This document shows positions 14,569 through 22,263 of a DNA stretch of 26,292 nucleotides, piece by piece (the first letter of the stretch is position 1; the number at the start of each line of letters is the position of its first letter). The DNA is from Actinobacteria bacterium UBA2279 (GTDB lineage: Bacteria > Actinomycetota > Coriobacteriia > Anaerosomatales > Anaerosomataceae), in assembly GCA_002347365.1 (NCBI GenBank), contig DDWT01000018.1, forward strand, positions 1-26,292. Direction: 5' to 3'. Made by a program: the position numbers and the translations under genes. Below the pieces are notes generated by a model, which worked only from the letters and a program-made list of their open reading frames with translations, searched no databases and had not been told where the DNA came from.

Positions 14569-15320
14569 ATCGCACACTCCACACACTTGTCGTAGCCGTG
14601 TTTGCCGATCTCGCCGATCAGGTCGAGCGGGTTGCCCCGGCAGGCGAGCTTGCCGTTGTACAGGACATGCCCGATGTCGGCGTTCACATACTCGAGGATG
14701 TGCCCGGTGTGCGTGACGATGAGCCCGGAGCGCGTCCCTTTGCCGACGCGTTCGGCCTTCAGCAGGCGGTTCATCGCTTTGCCGACGACCGCGATGTTGT
14801 CGAGGTCGACGCCGGACTCCGGCTCGTCGAAGAGCGTCAGCTCCGGGGCCTGAGCGATGAGTTGCGCCATCTCAGAGCGCTTCATCTCGCCGCCTGAGAA
14901 GCCCATGTTGACGTCACGGTCGATCATCTTGGAGAGCGTCAGGTCGCCGATGAGGTCGGCGAGCAGTTCCTCGTGCTCGCCTTCGCCGGCCGCTACCTCG
15001 ATGAGCTGTCGCAGCTTGATGCCGCGTACTGCGGGCGGTCGCTGGAAGGCGACGCCGATGCCGAGGCGGGCCCGCGCATCGATCTCGAGGTCGGCCAGGT
15101 CCGTACCTTTGAAGGTGATGCTGCCCTGCGTGATCCGATACCCGGGCAGTCCGACGATCGTGTTGAGCAGCGTCGTCTTGCCGCCCCCGTTGGGGCCGAG
15201 AAGCACGTGCGTCTCACCCTCGTTGATGGTGAGGTTGATGCCGCGCAGGATCTCGTTGTCACCCACGGTGACGTGAAGGTCTTCGACCGCGAGAAGCGCC
15301 GTCGATCGTTCAGAACTCAT
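14556..15320 (-). CDS. sufC: SufC-like ATPase of the Fe-S assembly complex
   Basis: This 254-residue ABC-type ATPase has Walker A GPNGGGKTT (42-50), Q loop VAFQRPPAVRGI, signature GFSGGEMKRSE, Walker B LTLFDEPESGVDLDN and the switch His in VTHTGHILEY. The SufC-specific text 'SGGEMKRSE' and 'DEPESGVDLDN' distinguish it from transporter ATPases. The start is the ATG behind GAGGTG at 15320; a much longer open frame upstream runs antisense through the glycosylase gene and is not part of it. The C-terminus ends in CVECAIC, a CxxCxxC motif absent from E. coli SufC. It powers cluster assembly or transfer with SufB. Confidence 0.93.
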   Translation of the reverse strand: MSSERSTALLAVEDLHVTVGDNEILRGINLTINEGETHVLLGPNGGGKTTLLNTIVGLPGYRITQGSITFKGTDLADLEIDARARLGIGVAFQRPPAVRGIKLRQLIEVAAGEGEHEELLADLIGDLTLSKMIDRDVNMGFSGGEMKRSEMAQLIAQAPELTLFDEPESGVDLDNIAVVGKAMNRLLKAERVGKGTRSGLIVTHTGHILEYVNADIGHVLYNGKLACRGNPLDLIGEIGKHGYDKCVECAICQM

Positions 15321-15452
15321 GCGAACACCTCGATTCGGTGAGAAGTGACTGTCTGCAAATCTACCCAAGATGGAGGCGCAACACCACCGCAGACGGCATG
15401 GAGCATGCTGTTGTGCGTGGTGTGTGTCCGAATCGCGTTCCAAGGAGACCGT

Positions 15453-16262
15453 GTGGACGAGCCGCTCGCAGGGTTTGCCGAGATGATCTTGGAGTACTAC
15501 GCCGAGCATGGTAGGGACTTGCCCTGGCGTCGCACGCGCGACCCGTACGGGATCCTCGTCTCCGAGGTCATGCTGCAGCAGACGCAGGTGTCCCGTGTTC
15601 TCGATAGGTGGGGAGAGTTCCTCGACGCTTTTCCCGACTTCGACTCGCTGGCCGAGGCCCCTCTCGAAGACGTGCTGCGGGTCTGGAGTGGTTTGGGCTA
15701 CAACCGACGCGCGAAGTCGCTCAAGCGCATTGCCGAGACCGTTGTGACTCTGCCCGGCGGACGGCTGCCGGACACGCTGGAGGGGCTGATAGCGCTTCCC
15801 GGCATCGGTCACGCGACAGCGGCGCAGATACTCGCTTTCGCTTTCGACACGGGCGTGCCCTTCATCGAGACCAACATCCGAAGCGTCTACCTGCACCATT
15901 TCTTCGAGGACGCCGAAGACGTCCCCGACGTCGCCATCCTCCCGCTCGTGGAGGCGACGCTTGTTGCCGAGAACCCCCGCGACTGGTACTACGCGCTCAT
16001 GGACTACGGTACCGACCTGAAGCGGCGCCTGCCTAACCCGAGCCGCCGAAGCAGACATCACGCTACACAGTCGCGGTTCGAGGGCTCCAACCGGCAGTTG
16101 CGCGGCAAGATACTGCGTGTGCTGATCGACGAGCCGGGCCTCACGCTTGCACAGCTGGCCGAGAAGACCGCATTCGAGCCGGACCGCGTGGATGCGGTGG
16201 TCGGAGCACTGGCGACGGAGGGTTTCGTATCGCAACAGAGCGGGCGATTCAGCATTCTGTGA
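15453..16262 (+). CDS. MutY-like HhH-GPD DNA glycosylase lacking the Fe-S cluster
   Basis: The 269-residue protein has the HhH-GPD fold: LPWRRTRDPYGILVSEVMLQ (E38 corresponds to the MutY catalytic Glu), the helix-hairpin-helix LPGIGHATAAQI (115-126), and FIETNIRSVY. In MutY the last reads LDGNVKRV with catalytic Asp; counted from the PGIG motif, the same position here is Glu (E139). The four-cysteine cluster motif that normally follows is absent and replaced by NPSRRSRHHATQSRFEGSNRQLRG. The C-terminal 55 residues look like a winged helix (LTLAQLAEKTAFEPDRVDAV), not the MutY 8-oxoG recognition domain. GTG 15453 with AAGGAG is the likely start. It probably removes a mispaired base; which base is unknown. 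It is divergent from sufC. Confidence 0.85.
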   Translation: MDEPLAGFAEMILEYYAEHGRDLPWRRTRDPYGILVSEVMLQQTQVSRVLDRWGEFLDAFPDFDSLAEAPLEDVLRVWSGLGYNRRAKSLKRIAETVVTLPGGRLPDTLEGLIALPGIGHATAAQILAFAFDTGVPFIETNIRSVYLHHFFEDAEDVPDVAILPLVEATLVAENPRDWYYALMDYGTDLKRRLPNPSRRSRHHATQSRFEGSNRQLRGKILRVLIDEPGLTLAQLAEKTAFEPDRVDAVVGALATEGFVSQQSGRFSIL

Positions 16263-16414
16263 CGGATTGCCTGGATCTGCCGCCCGTCAGGTTGCGGTTA
16301 ATGCATAGCCAAGGTCGTCCGATGAATACAGTAAGACCCAATAGGCGTTCCTGCGGGGGCGCCAGCGTCGAGAACCGTGGCCGCGGGCGCTGGAAATACA
16401 CAGCTGGCTACGAT

Positions 16415-16448
16415 GAGAACCCGTTCGGGCCCCTCCGAGCGGGTTCTC
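16415..16448. terminator. Hairpin between the convergent glycosylase and larC genes
   Basis: GAGAACCCG (16415-16423) pairs with CGGGTTCTC (16440-16448) around a 16-base loop. It directly abuts the larC stop codon. Neither strand has a real T tract, so it may be a weak bidirectional terminator or a 3' stabilising hairpin. The rest of 16263-16414 shows no recognisable element. Confidence 0.5.
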
Positions 16449-17627
16449 CTATTCGCCGAGCAGCCCTTCGGCTTCCTCGGCAAGCTGTGCCTCGATCTGG
16501 GCGACTGCGATTCCCCGTGCGCGAGCGAGCCGCATGCAGTCATCCGCCTCGGGTCTGATGTGCGGGGTGGCACCGGGCGCGTCGGAGATCTTGAAGCGTA
16601 CCGGCCCCATCGTGGTCTCAAGGGTGAGCTCACGCCGGGGGGCGATCCTGCGGGTTGCCGGCAGAGTGCGTACGCCGAGAGTGCCTGTCTCGGCCATGAA
16701 CGTGTCTGCGACATCGGCCGCGTCGGCCGGATGCACGAGTGCACTCAAGATGACGGCCGGACGCCCCTTCTTCATGATGACGGGGGTCATCCATACGTCC
16801 AGCGCTGCTGTCTCACGGAGGCGGTCAGCGGCGTATGCAAGGTGCTCGCCGCTGAGGTGATCGATCGTGCTCTCCAGCAGCACCACGTCCTCGGTGTCCG
16901 GTTGGCGTGTCTCGGCCAACGGATCCCCGAGCAGCAGACGCACGACGTTGGGACGGGCGAAGTCGCGGCTGCCCGCGCCGTGACCGATCGCGCGCAGCGT
17001 CATGGGGGGTAGCGGCCTGTACGCGGCGGCGTGAATCCTCAGCAGCGCTGCGCCTGTGGGTGTCGTGAGCTCGCCGATGAGATCGGTCCCCTCAATCGGG
17101 ATTCCTTCGAGCAGCAGAGCGGTTGCGGGGGCGGGGACCGGAAGCATCCCGTGTGCGGTCCGGACCGTACCCGAGCCCACGGCCACGGGCGATGACACGA
17201 GGTGTTCGATCCCGAGGGTGTGCATGCCGAGTGCGACTCCTACGATGTCGACGATGCTGTCGATCGCGCCCACCTCATGGAAGTGCACTTCCTCCGGAGT
17301 CGTCCCGTGCACGGTCGCCTCGGCCTCGGCGATGAGTGCGAACGTCTCGAGCGCCTTGTCAGCGACGCACTGTGGCAGCGCGGCGGACTTGATGAGCGTA
17401 CGGATGTCACTCCAGCGGCGGTGTGCGGTGTCACCCCGGGCGTCCACCGTCAGGTACACACCGCGAACTCCGGCCCGAACGACCGGTGCTGTCTCGATAC
17501 GCACGTGTCCCAGTCCGAGACCGCCGAGCACATCACTCAGAAGCGAGAGGTCGAAACCCGCGTCGACAAGTGCGGAAAGCAGCTTGTCGCCGCTCGCTCC
17601 CGTACTGCAGTCGAGGTAGGCGATCAT
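16449..17627 (-). CDS. larC: LarC, nickel insertion protein for the pincer cofactor
   Basis: This 392-residue protein matches LarC throughout: MIAYLDCSTGASGDKLLSAL at the start, VHFHEVGAIDSIVDIVG (nickel-binding His/Glu region), TPTGAALL, and a C-terminal domain with LESTIDHLSGEHLAYAADRL and WMTPVIMKKGRPAVILSAL. LarC uses CTP to insert nickel into the pyridinium-3,5-bisthiocarboxylate mononucleotide of lactate racemase and related enzymes. Here it is one uninterrupted frame, unlike species that make LarC by programmed frameshifting. Its ATG overlaps the larB stop by four bases. No LarA or LarE gene is visible in the window. Confidence 0.93.
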   Translation of the reverse strand: MIAYLDCSTGASGDKLLSALVDAGFDLSLLSDVLGGLGLGHVRIETAPVVRAGVRGVYLTVDARGDTAHRRWSDIRTLIKSAALPQCVADKALETFALIAEAEATVHGTTPEEVHFHEVGAIDSIVDIVGVALGMHTLGIEHLVSSPVAVGSGTVRTAHGMLPVPAPATALLLEGIPIEGTDLIGELTTPTGAALLRIHAAAYRPLPPMTLRAIGHGAGSRDFARPNVVRLLLGDPLAETRQPDTEDVVLLESTIDHLSGEHLAYAADRLRETAALDVWMTPVIMKKGRPAVILSALVHPADAADVADTFMAETGTLGVRTLPATRRIAPRRELTLETTMGPVRFKISDAPGATPHIRPEADDCMRLARARGIAVAQIEAQLAEEAEGLLGE

Positions 17628-18388
17628 CGCTGGTCTGCCGCCACCTCATGGTTGATGCGGCTCGCCAGCGCGGCGGCCCCGAAGCCGTTATCGATGTTGA
17701 CGACGCCCATACCCGAGGCACAGGAGTTGAGCATCGTCAGAAGCGCTGCGATGCCGCCGAACGAGGCGCCGTAGCCTACCGAGGTGGGTACCGCGACCAC
17801 CGGGCAGCAGACAAGGCCCGTGACGAGCGATGGGAGGGCACCCTCCATACCGGCGACCGCGATGACCACGTTGGCTTCTCGCAGGACATCCTGGTGTGCG
17901 AGCACACGATGCAGGCCCGCGATCCCCACATCGTAGAGGCGCGTCACGCGGTTGCCCATCACCTCGGCAGATATCGCGGCCTCCTCGGCCACCGCAGCAT
18001 CGGCGGTTCCGCCCGAGGCGACGACTATGTGGCCCACGGAGGGGCGCGCTTCGCGCCGGTCTACGACCAGCAGACCCGGGTCCTCGAAGTAGCGGGCGTC
18101 CAACGCGACCTGGGCGACGGCCTGGAAGTGTGCGGCGCTCGCGCGTGTGCCCAAGACGACATCGCCGTGCTCGAGCATCTCGCGCACGATGGAACGCACC
18201 TGGGACGGCGTCTTGCCCTGGCAGAAGATCACTTCTGCAAAGCCGCAGCGAATGCCGCGGTGATGGTCGACCTTGGCATGTCCGATGTCTGCGAAGGAGA
18301 GGGATGAGAGCTTCTCGGCGGCATCCTCGATGTCCCGCTCGCCTCTCGCAACGGCTTGCAGCAGTGATCGCAGCTCCTCGGGGTCCAT
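17624..18388 (-). CDS. larB: LarB, pyridinium-3,5-biscarboxylic acid mononucleotide synthase
   Basis: The 254-residue protein has an N-terminal helical segment (MDPEELRSLLQAVARGERDI), then FADIGHAKVDHHRGIRCGFAEVIFCQGKTPSQV, and a PurE-like domain with VVASGGTADAAVAEEAA, NVVIAVAGMEGALPSLV and VPTSVGYGASFGGIAALLTMLNSCASG. LarB carboxylates nicotinic acid adenine dinucleotide and releases AMP, the first step of nickel-pincer cofactor synthesis. GGAGGAAG five bases before ATG 18388 fixes the start; an upstream ATG at 18463 would add a non-conserved tail. It leads the larB-larC operon, divergent from the diguanylate cyclase. Confidence 0.93.
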   Translation of the reverse strand: MDPEELRSLLQAVARGERDIEDAAEKLSSLSFADIGHAKVDHHRGIRCGFAEVIFCQGKTPSQVRSIVREMLEHGDVVLGTRASAAHFQAVAQVALDARYFEDPGLLVVDRREARPSVGHIVVASGGTADAAVAEEAAISAEVMGNRVTRLYDVGIAGLHRVLAHQDVLREANVVIAVAGMEGALPSLVTGLVCCPVVAVPTSVGYGASFGGIAALLTMLNSCASGMGVVNIDNGFGAAALASRINHEVAADQR

Positions 18389-18483
18389 CGACTTCCTCCG
18401 TACGGTCGTTTCCTGCGGGTATGTCTCTGATACGGCAACTCCGTGAAGGTTATACTCATTCAAGAATACTCGCTATACAGAGG

Positions 18484-20058
18484 ATGCGCCCCGTGCTCCC
18501 GTCGCCGAACAAAGGTCGTATCGAACTCGACAGCATGGCGTTCCTGGTCGTCAGGAGTGCGGCGTCGGTGTTCCTGCTCGGGCTGTACTTCCTGTGGGCA
18601 AGGAACCTGTCGAGCTCGCTTGAACGCTCCGTGTTCGTGGCCGGGGTCATCGTGTGGATCGTGTACACGATCGGCGTGGGTGTCGCGAGGGTCACCATTC
18701 CCAACCTCGACTTTCAGCGGCTCATGCATGTCACGCTGCCATTCGACTGCGTGGCACTTGCGGCACTGGTGTTCTCCACGAGCCCTGCCGTAGACCCGTT
18801 CTACGTGTGGGTGATGCTTGAGTCCATGCTGTATGCGACGGTCTATCGTCGGGCGCGGGCATGGATCTACTCGGCATTCCTGGTTCTCGCCTACCTCATC
18901 GGCCACATCGCGTCGCCGGCACTCGACCCCTCCAATATCAACTTAGTGTTCCTTCTGATGAAGGTCGTGGCGGTGCTGGTCATCGGCTGGTTCGTCGGCC
19001 TGATGATCGAGCGGCAGTCATATCGCGCTGATGAGGCCGAGGAGCGCATCGATGACGTGGCCGAGCTCAACGCGCGACTCGAGCGCAGCGTTGGAGAACT
19101 CCGCGCTATCGCCGAGATAACCGAGATCATCCACTCGACGCTGGACTTCGAGACTGTCGGCCCGGTCGTGCTCGAGACGCTGCAGAAGGTCATCGACATA
19201 CCATCTGCATGCATCTTCGTCATCGATAAGTCCAAAGGCCAGACGCTGTTCTCGGCCAGCAGGGGATTGCGTGCGGACATCACGCGAACGTACGGGCAGA
19301 TAGACTACGTGAACGGCGATCTGGGGGTATCCGACGAACACTTCGCGTGTCTGGAGCTGCTCGATCACAACCAGATGATCGTGGTCTTCTGCGCGGACGG
19401 CGCTGCGATCGATGCCCTGGGCACCGACGACCGCATCGTCTTGCAGGCGGTCTCCGCCGAACTCGTGGTTGCCGTCGAGAACTCACGGCTCTACAAGCTG
19501 ACCAAGCGTCTTGCGATCACGGACGAACTCACCGATCTGTACAACTACCGCTATCTGCAGCAGCGCCTCGATGACGAGATAGGGCGCGCCAACCGGTACG
19601 GCAAGCAGCTGTCATTCCTGATGATCGACATAGATGACTTCAAGTCCGTCAACGACACGTTCGGACATCTGGTGGGCGATGCCGTGCTTGCCGACCTTGG
19701 CCGGATCCTGAAGTCCGTCGTGCGCGAGGTGGACATCGTGGCGCGCTACGGCGGAGAGGAGTTCTCGGTACTCCTGCCGGAGACGGATGCCTCCGGCGCC
19801 TTCATCGTGGCCGAGAAGATCCGCGAAGCGGTGAGCCTGAACCGGTTCCCCGACGCGGAAGGGGAGCGTAGCATCCACGTCACGGTCAGCATCGGCGTCG
19901 CGAATGTGCCGCTGCATGCCGAGGACAAAGAGTCCCTTCTGCGGCAGGCCGATGACGCGCTCTATCAGTCCAAGGCGACGGGCAAGGACCGCGTGAGGGC
20001 TCCCAAGATCAGGCTGAGCAGGTTGGACATCAGCTCGGAAGGCGAGGCGGAATCGTGA
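18484..20058 (+). CDS. Membrane-bound GAF-GGDEF diguanylate cyclase
   Basis: About 524 residues. The N-terminal 180 residues contain about six hydrophobic helices of a membrane sensor. A charged helical linker (about 185-205) leads to a GAF-like domain (about 210-335, IAEITEIIHSTLDFETV to VAVENSRLYK) and a C-terminal GGDEF domain (about 345-505) with active site GGEEF (423-427) and an intact product-inhibition site REVD (414-417) five residues before it. It should make cyclic di-GMP in response to a membrane or small-molecule cue. The ATG at 18484 has AGAGG very close; GTG 18493 has better spacing, so the first nine bases are uncertain. Its last four bases overlap the prephenate dehydratase start (GTGA), so the two are coupled. 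Confidence 0.9.
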   Translation: MRPVLPSPNKGRIELDSMAFLVVRSAASVFLLGLYFLWARNLSSSLERSVFVAGVIVWIVYTIGVGVARVTIPNLDFQRLMHVTLPFDCVALAALVFSTSPAVDPFYVWVMLESMLYATVYRRARAWIYSAFLVLAYLIGHIASPALDPSNINLVFLLMKVVAVLVIGWFVGLMIERQSYRADEAEERIDDVAELNARLERSVGELRAIAEITEIIHSTLDFETVGPVVLETLQKVIDIPSACIFVIDKSKGQTLFSASRGLRADITRTYGQIDYVNGDLGVSDEHFACLELLDHNQMIVVFCADGAAIDALGTDDRIVLQAVSAELVVAVENSRLYKLTKRLAITDELTDLYNYRYLQQRLDDEIGRANRYGKQLSFLMIDIDDFKSVNDTFGHLVGDAVLADLGRILKSVVREVDIVARYGGEEFSVLLPETDASGAFIVAEKIREAVSLNRFPDAEGERSIHVTVSIGVANVPLHAEDKESLLRQADDALYQSKATGKDRVRAPKIRLSRLDISSEGEAES

Positions 20059-20876
20059 CGAAGTGCGCATTCCTTGGTCCGGCAGGGACCTTCAGTGAGG
20101 AAGCGCTGCTGTCGCTGGAGATCGCGGACATCGACCCCGTACCCTGCGCGACGATAGATGATGTCTTCTCGGCGGCAGCTGACGGTCGTGCCGAGTACGG
20201 CATCGTCCCCATCGAGAACTCGGTGGAAGGCAGCGTCAACATGACGCTCGACGCGCTCGCTTTCGACACGGGGCTCTACATCCAGCGCGAGCTCGTGCGA
20301 GACATCCACCATGCGCTCATCGCGGCCCCGGGGATCACGATGGACGACGTCACGGCAGTCGTGAGCCATCCGCAAGCGACCGCCCAGTGCCGTCGCTGGC
20401 TCGCCGAGCATCTGCCGGGCAAGCCCATCCTTGCGGCCAACTCCACTGCTGAGGCGGCCAAGCGTGCGGTTGCCGAGCCAGGCCTTGCTGCGGTGGGCAC
20501 GGCGCTTGCCGCCGAGCTGAATGGCGGCGTCATCCTCCGGGCCTCGATCGAGGACTTCGAGGGCAACCAGACACGCTTCATCGTCATCGGTGCCGGGATA
20601 CAGCCGCGCACCGGGCACGACAAGACTTCGGTCGCGCTGTTCATGCACCAGGACAAGCCCGGCACGCTGCTGATGATCCTGTCCGAGTTCGCATTCGGCC
20701 AGATCAACCTGACGAAGATCCAGTCGCGACCCACGAAACGCGCTCTCGGCGAGTACATGTTCTACGTGGACTTCGAGGGCCACGTAGAAGACGAGGTCGT
20801 CTCGCTCGCCCTGGACTGTCTCCGCCTCAAGCTGCGGACGGTCAAGCTGCTCGGCAGCTATCCCAACGCTCGCTAG
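20055..20876 (+). CDS. pheA: Prephenate dehydratase
   Basis: This 273-residue single-function enzyme begins KCAFLGPAGTFSEEALL, and has FSAAADGRAEYGIVPIENSVEGSV, the SHPQATAQCRRWL motif and the catalytic Thr-Arg-Phe in EGNQTRFIVIG. A C-terminal ACT domain (about 193-270, SVALFMHQDKPGTLLMILS) binds phenylalanine for feedback inhibition; its ESRP-like signature reads IQSRPTKR. It converts prephenate to phenylpyruvate in phenylalanine synthesis. There is no fused chorismate mutase. The start is GTG 20055, overlapping the diguanylate cyclase stop by four bases. Confidence 0.94.
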   Translation: MTKCAFLGPAGTFSEEALLSLEIADIDPVPCATIDDVFSAAADGRAEYGIVPIENSVEGSVNMTLDALAFDTGLYIQRELVRDIHHALIAAPGITMDDVTAVVSHPQATAQCRRWLAEHLPGKPILAANSTAEAAKRAVAEPGLAAVGTALAAELNGGVILRASIEDFEGNQTRFIVIGAGIQPRTGHDKTSVALFMHQDKPGTLLMILSEFAFGQINLTKIQSRPTKRALGEYMFYVDFEGHVEDEVVSLALDCLRLKLRTVKLLGSYPNAR

Positions 20877-20895
20877 TCTCGCCTTGTTCGGATAC

Positions 20896-20924
20896 TCGAC
20901 ATGTCGTGTGCCTTACGATATAAG
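20896..20924 (+). promoter_or_regulatory. Strong sigma70-type promoter with overlapping inverted repeats
   Basis: TCGACA (20896-20901), a 17-base spacer and TATAAG (20919-20924) match the consensus at 5 of 6 positions each. A perfect palindrome CGACATGTCG (20897-20906) covers the -35, and CCTTA-CGATA-TAAGG (20911-20925) covers the -10. TATAAGG recurs at 20932-20938. The promoter lies about 50 bases upstream of the dehydratase-family gene and probably drives that operon; the palindromes are candidate operators. Confidence 0.65.
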
Positions 20925-20973
20925 GAAACAGTATAAGGCGCATCAATCGCGATGATGAACAAGGGGGTCCGGT

Positions 20974-22260
20974 ATGTCGGACAGCGTGGAGACCGTCGAT
21001 TACACCGAGATGTGGGAAGGCCTTGGACTCAATGTCCCGGCTCACTGTGCGTTGCTCAAGGCGATCGGTCCGGCTTATGAGTCGACCTATCTGTCTCAGG
21101 AGAATCGTCCGGAAGGCATGACCTACTTCGACTTCGTGATGAGCGAGATCCACGGTCTGCGCATCCAGGAGTTGCAGGACCACAAGGCAGATGGCGGCAG
21201 CATCATCGGCACCTTCTGCGTGTATGTGCCTGAGGAGATCATCCGTGCTCTTGGCGGTCAGTCGATTGGTCTGTGCGCGGGTGCCGAATGGGCATTTCCC
21301 GAGGTCGAGCAGGTCATGCCGCGCAACACGTGCGCGCTCATCAAGTCGTTCATGGGCTTCAAGCTTGGCAAGGTGTGTCCGTACATCGAGAGCGCCGACC
21401 TTGTCGTGGGCGAGACCACGTGCGACGGCAAGAAGAAAGCGTACGAGGTGCTCGCCGAGCTGCATCCCACGCACGTCATGGAGCTGCCGCAGATGAAGCG
21501 CCCGGAGGATCGTGTGCTGTGGCGTGGTGAGGTCGATCGCCTGGCCGCCAAGCTCGAGGAGCTTACCGGCCGCACGCTCGATGCCGCGTCACTGAAGGCC
21601 GCCATCAAGGAGGTCAACGACAAGCGCCGCGCTCTGCAGCGCCTGAACGCCGCACGAAAGGCTGCCGCCGTGCCGATCTCGGGCAAGGACGCGCTGTTGG
21701 CGGTCCAGGTCGCCTTCTACGACGACGTCCCGCGCTTCACAAAGATGGTGAACGCGATCGCGGACGAGCTCGAGGGCCGCATCGAGGCGGGCGTGAGCGT
21801 AGCGCCGGCTGACGCCAAGCGCATCCTTATCACCGGCTCGCCCATGGCGATCCCCAACTGGAAGGTCCACGACATCGTGGAGCGCTCCGGTGGAGTCGTG
21901 GTGGCCGAGGAGCTCTGCACCGGCTCTCGCTACTACGACACGCTTGTGGCCGAGGACGGCGAGACCGTCGAGGAGATGCTCGAAGCGATCACGGACAAGT
22001 ACCTCGGCATCAACTGTGCGTGCTTCACCCCGAACGACGCTCGCGTCGACGACATCATGCGCATGGCCGAGGAGTACAACGTGGATGGCGTCATTCACTA
22101 CGCGCTGCAGTTCTGCGGTCCCTACCAGTTCGAGGGTTACACGGTGGACAAGGCCGCGCGCGAGCAGGGTATGCCGCTTCTGAAAGTGGAGACCGACTAC
22201 TCGATGGAAGACGCCGGACAGCTCACCACGCGTGTCGAGGCGTTCCTGGAGATGCTGTAG
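20974..22260 (+). CDS. 2-hydroxyacyl-CoA dehydratase family protein, double-cubane cluster protein-like
   Basis: This 428-residue protein belongs to the HgdB/FldBC/BcrBC superfamily. It has GTFCVYVPEEIIRALGG (C82), IGLCAGAEW (C101), RNTC (C120), GKVCPYIESADLVVGETTCDGKKKAYE (C135, C150), EELCTGSRYY (C315), NCACF (C348, C350) and QFCGPYQFEG (C381). True dehydratases need two different subunits of this family. Here only one is present, followed three bases later by the ATP-dependent activator. That is the layout of the double-cubane cluster protein of Carboxydothermus hydrogenoformans and of E. coli YjiM/YjiL. Such enzymes hold an [Fe8S9]-type cluster and reduce small molecules such as acetylene in vitro; the natural substrate is unknown. 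GGGGGT precedes the ATG. Confidence 0.88.
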   Translation: MSDSVETVDYTEMWEGLGLNVPAHCALLKAIGPAYESTYLSQENRPEGMTYFDFVMSEIHGLRIQELQDHKADGGSIIGTFCVYVPEEIIRALGGQSIGLCAGAEWAFPEVEQVMPRNTCALIKSFMGFKLGKVCPYIESADLVVGETTCDGKKKAYEVLAELHPTHVMELPQMKRPEDRVLWRGEVDRLAAKLEELTGRTLDAASLKAAIKEVNDKRRALQRLNAARKAAAVPISGKDALLAVQVAFYDDVPRFTKMVNAIADELEGRIEAGVSVAPADAKRILITGSPMAIPNWKVHDIVERSGGVVVAEELCTGSRYYDTLVAEDGETVEEMLEAITDKYLGINCACFTPNDARVDDIMRMAEEYNVDGVIHYALQFCGPYQFEGYTVDKAAREQGMPLLKVETDYSMEDAGQLTTRVEAFLEML

Positions 22261-22263
22261 GTC

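Noticed and set aside
14556..16235. A 559-codon open frame containing SufC with a long N-terminal extension
   Set aside because: The extension runs antisense through the glycosylase gene and has no known domain; a well-placed ribosome binding site and ATG lie at 15320.
18450..18479. A promoter for the diguanylate cyclase (TATACT, TATACA)
   Set aside because: Two -10-like hexamers are present, but no acceptable -35 lies at the right distance from either.
17896..18483. N-terminal extension of the diguanylate cyclase frame
   Set aside because: It is antisense to larB, rich in Arg/Pro as shadow frames are, and lies before the likely promoter region.
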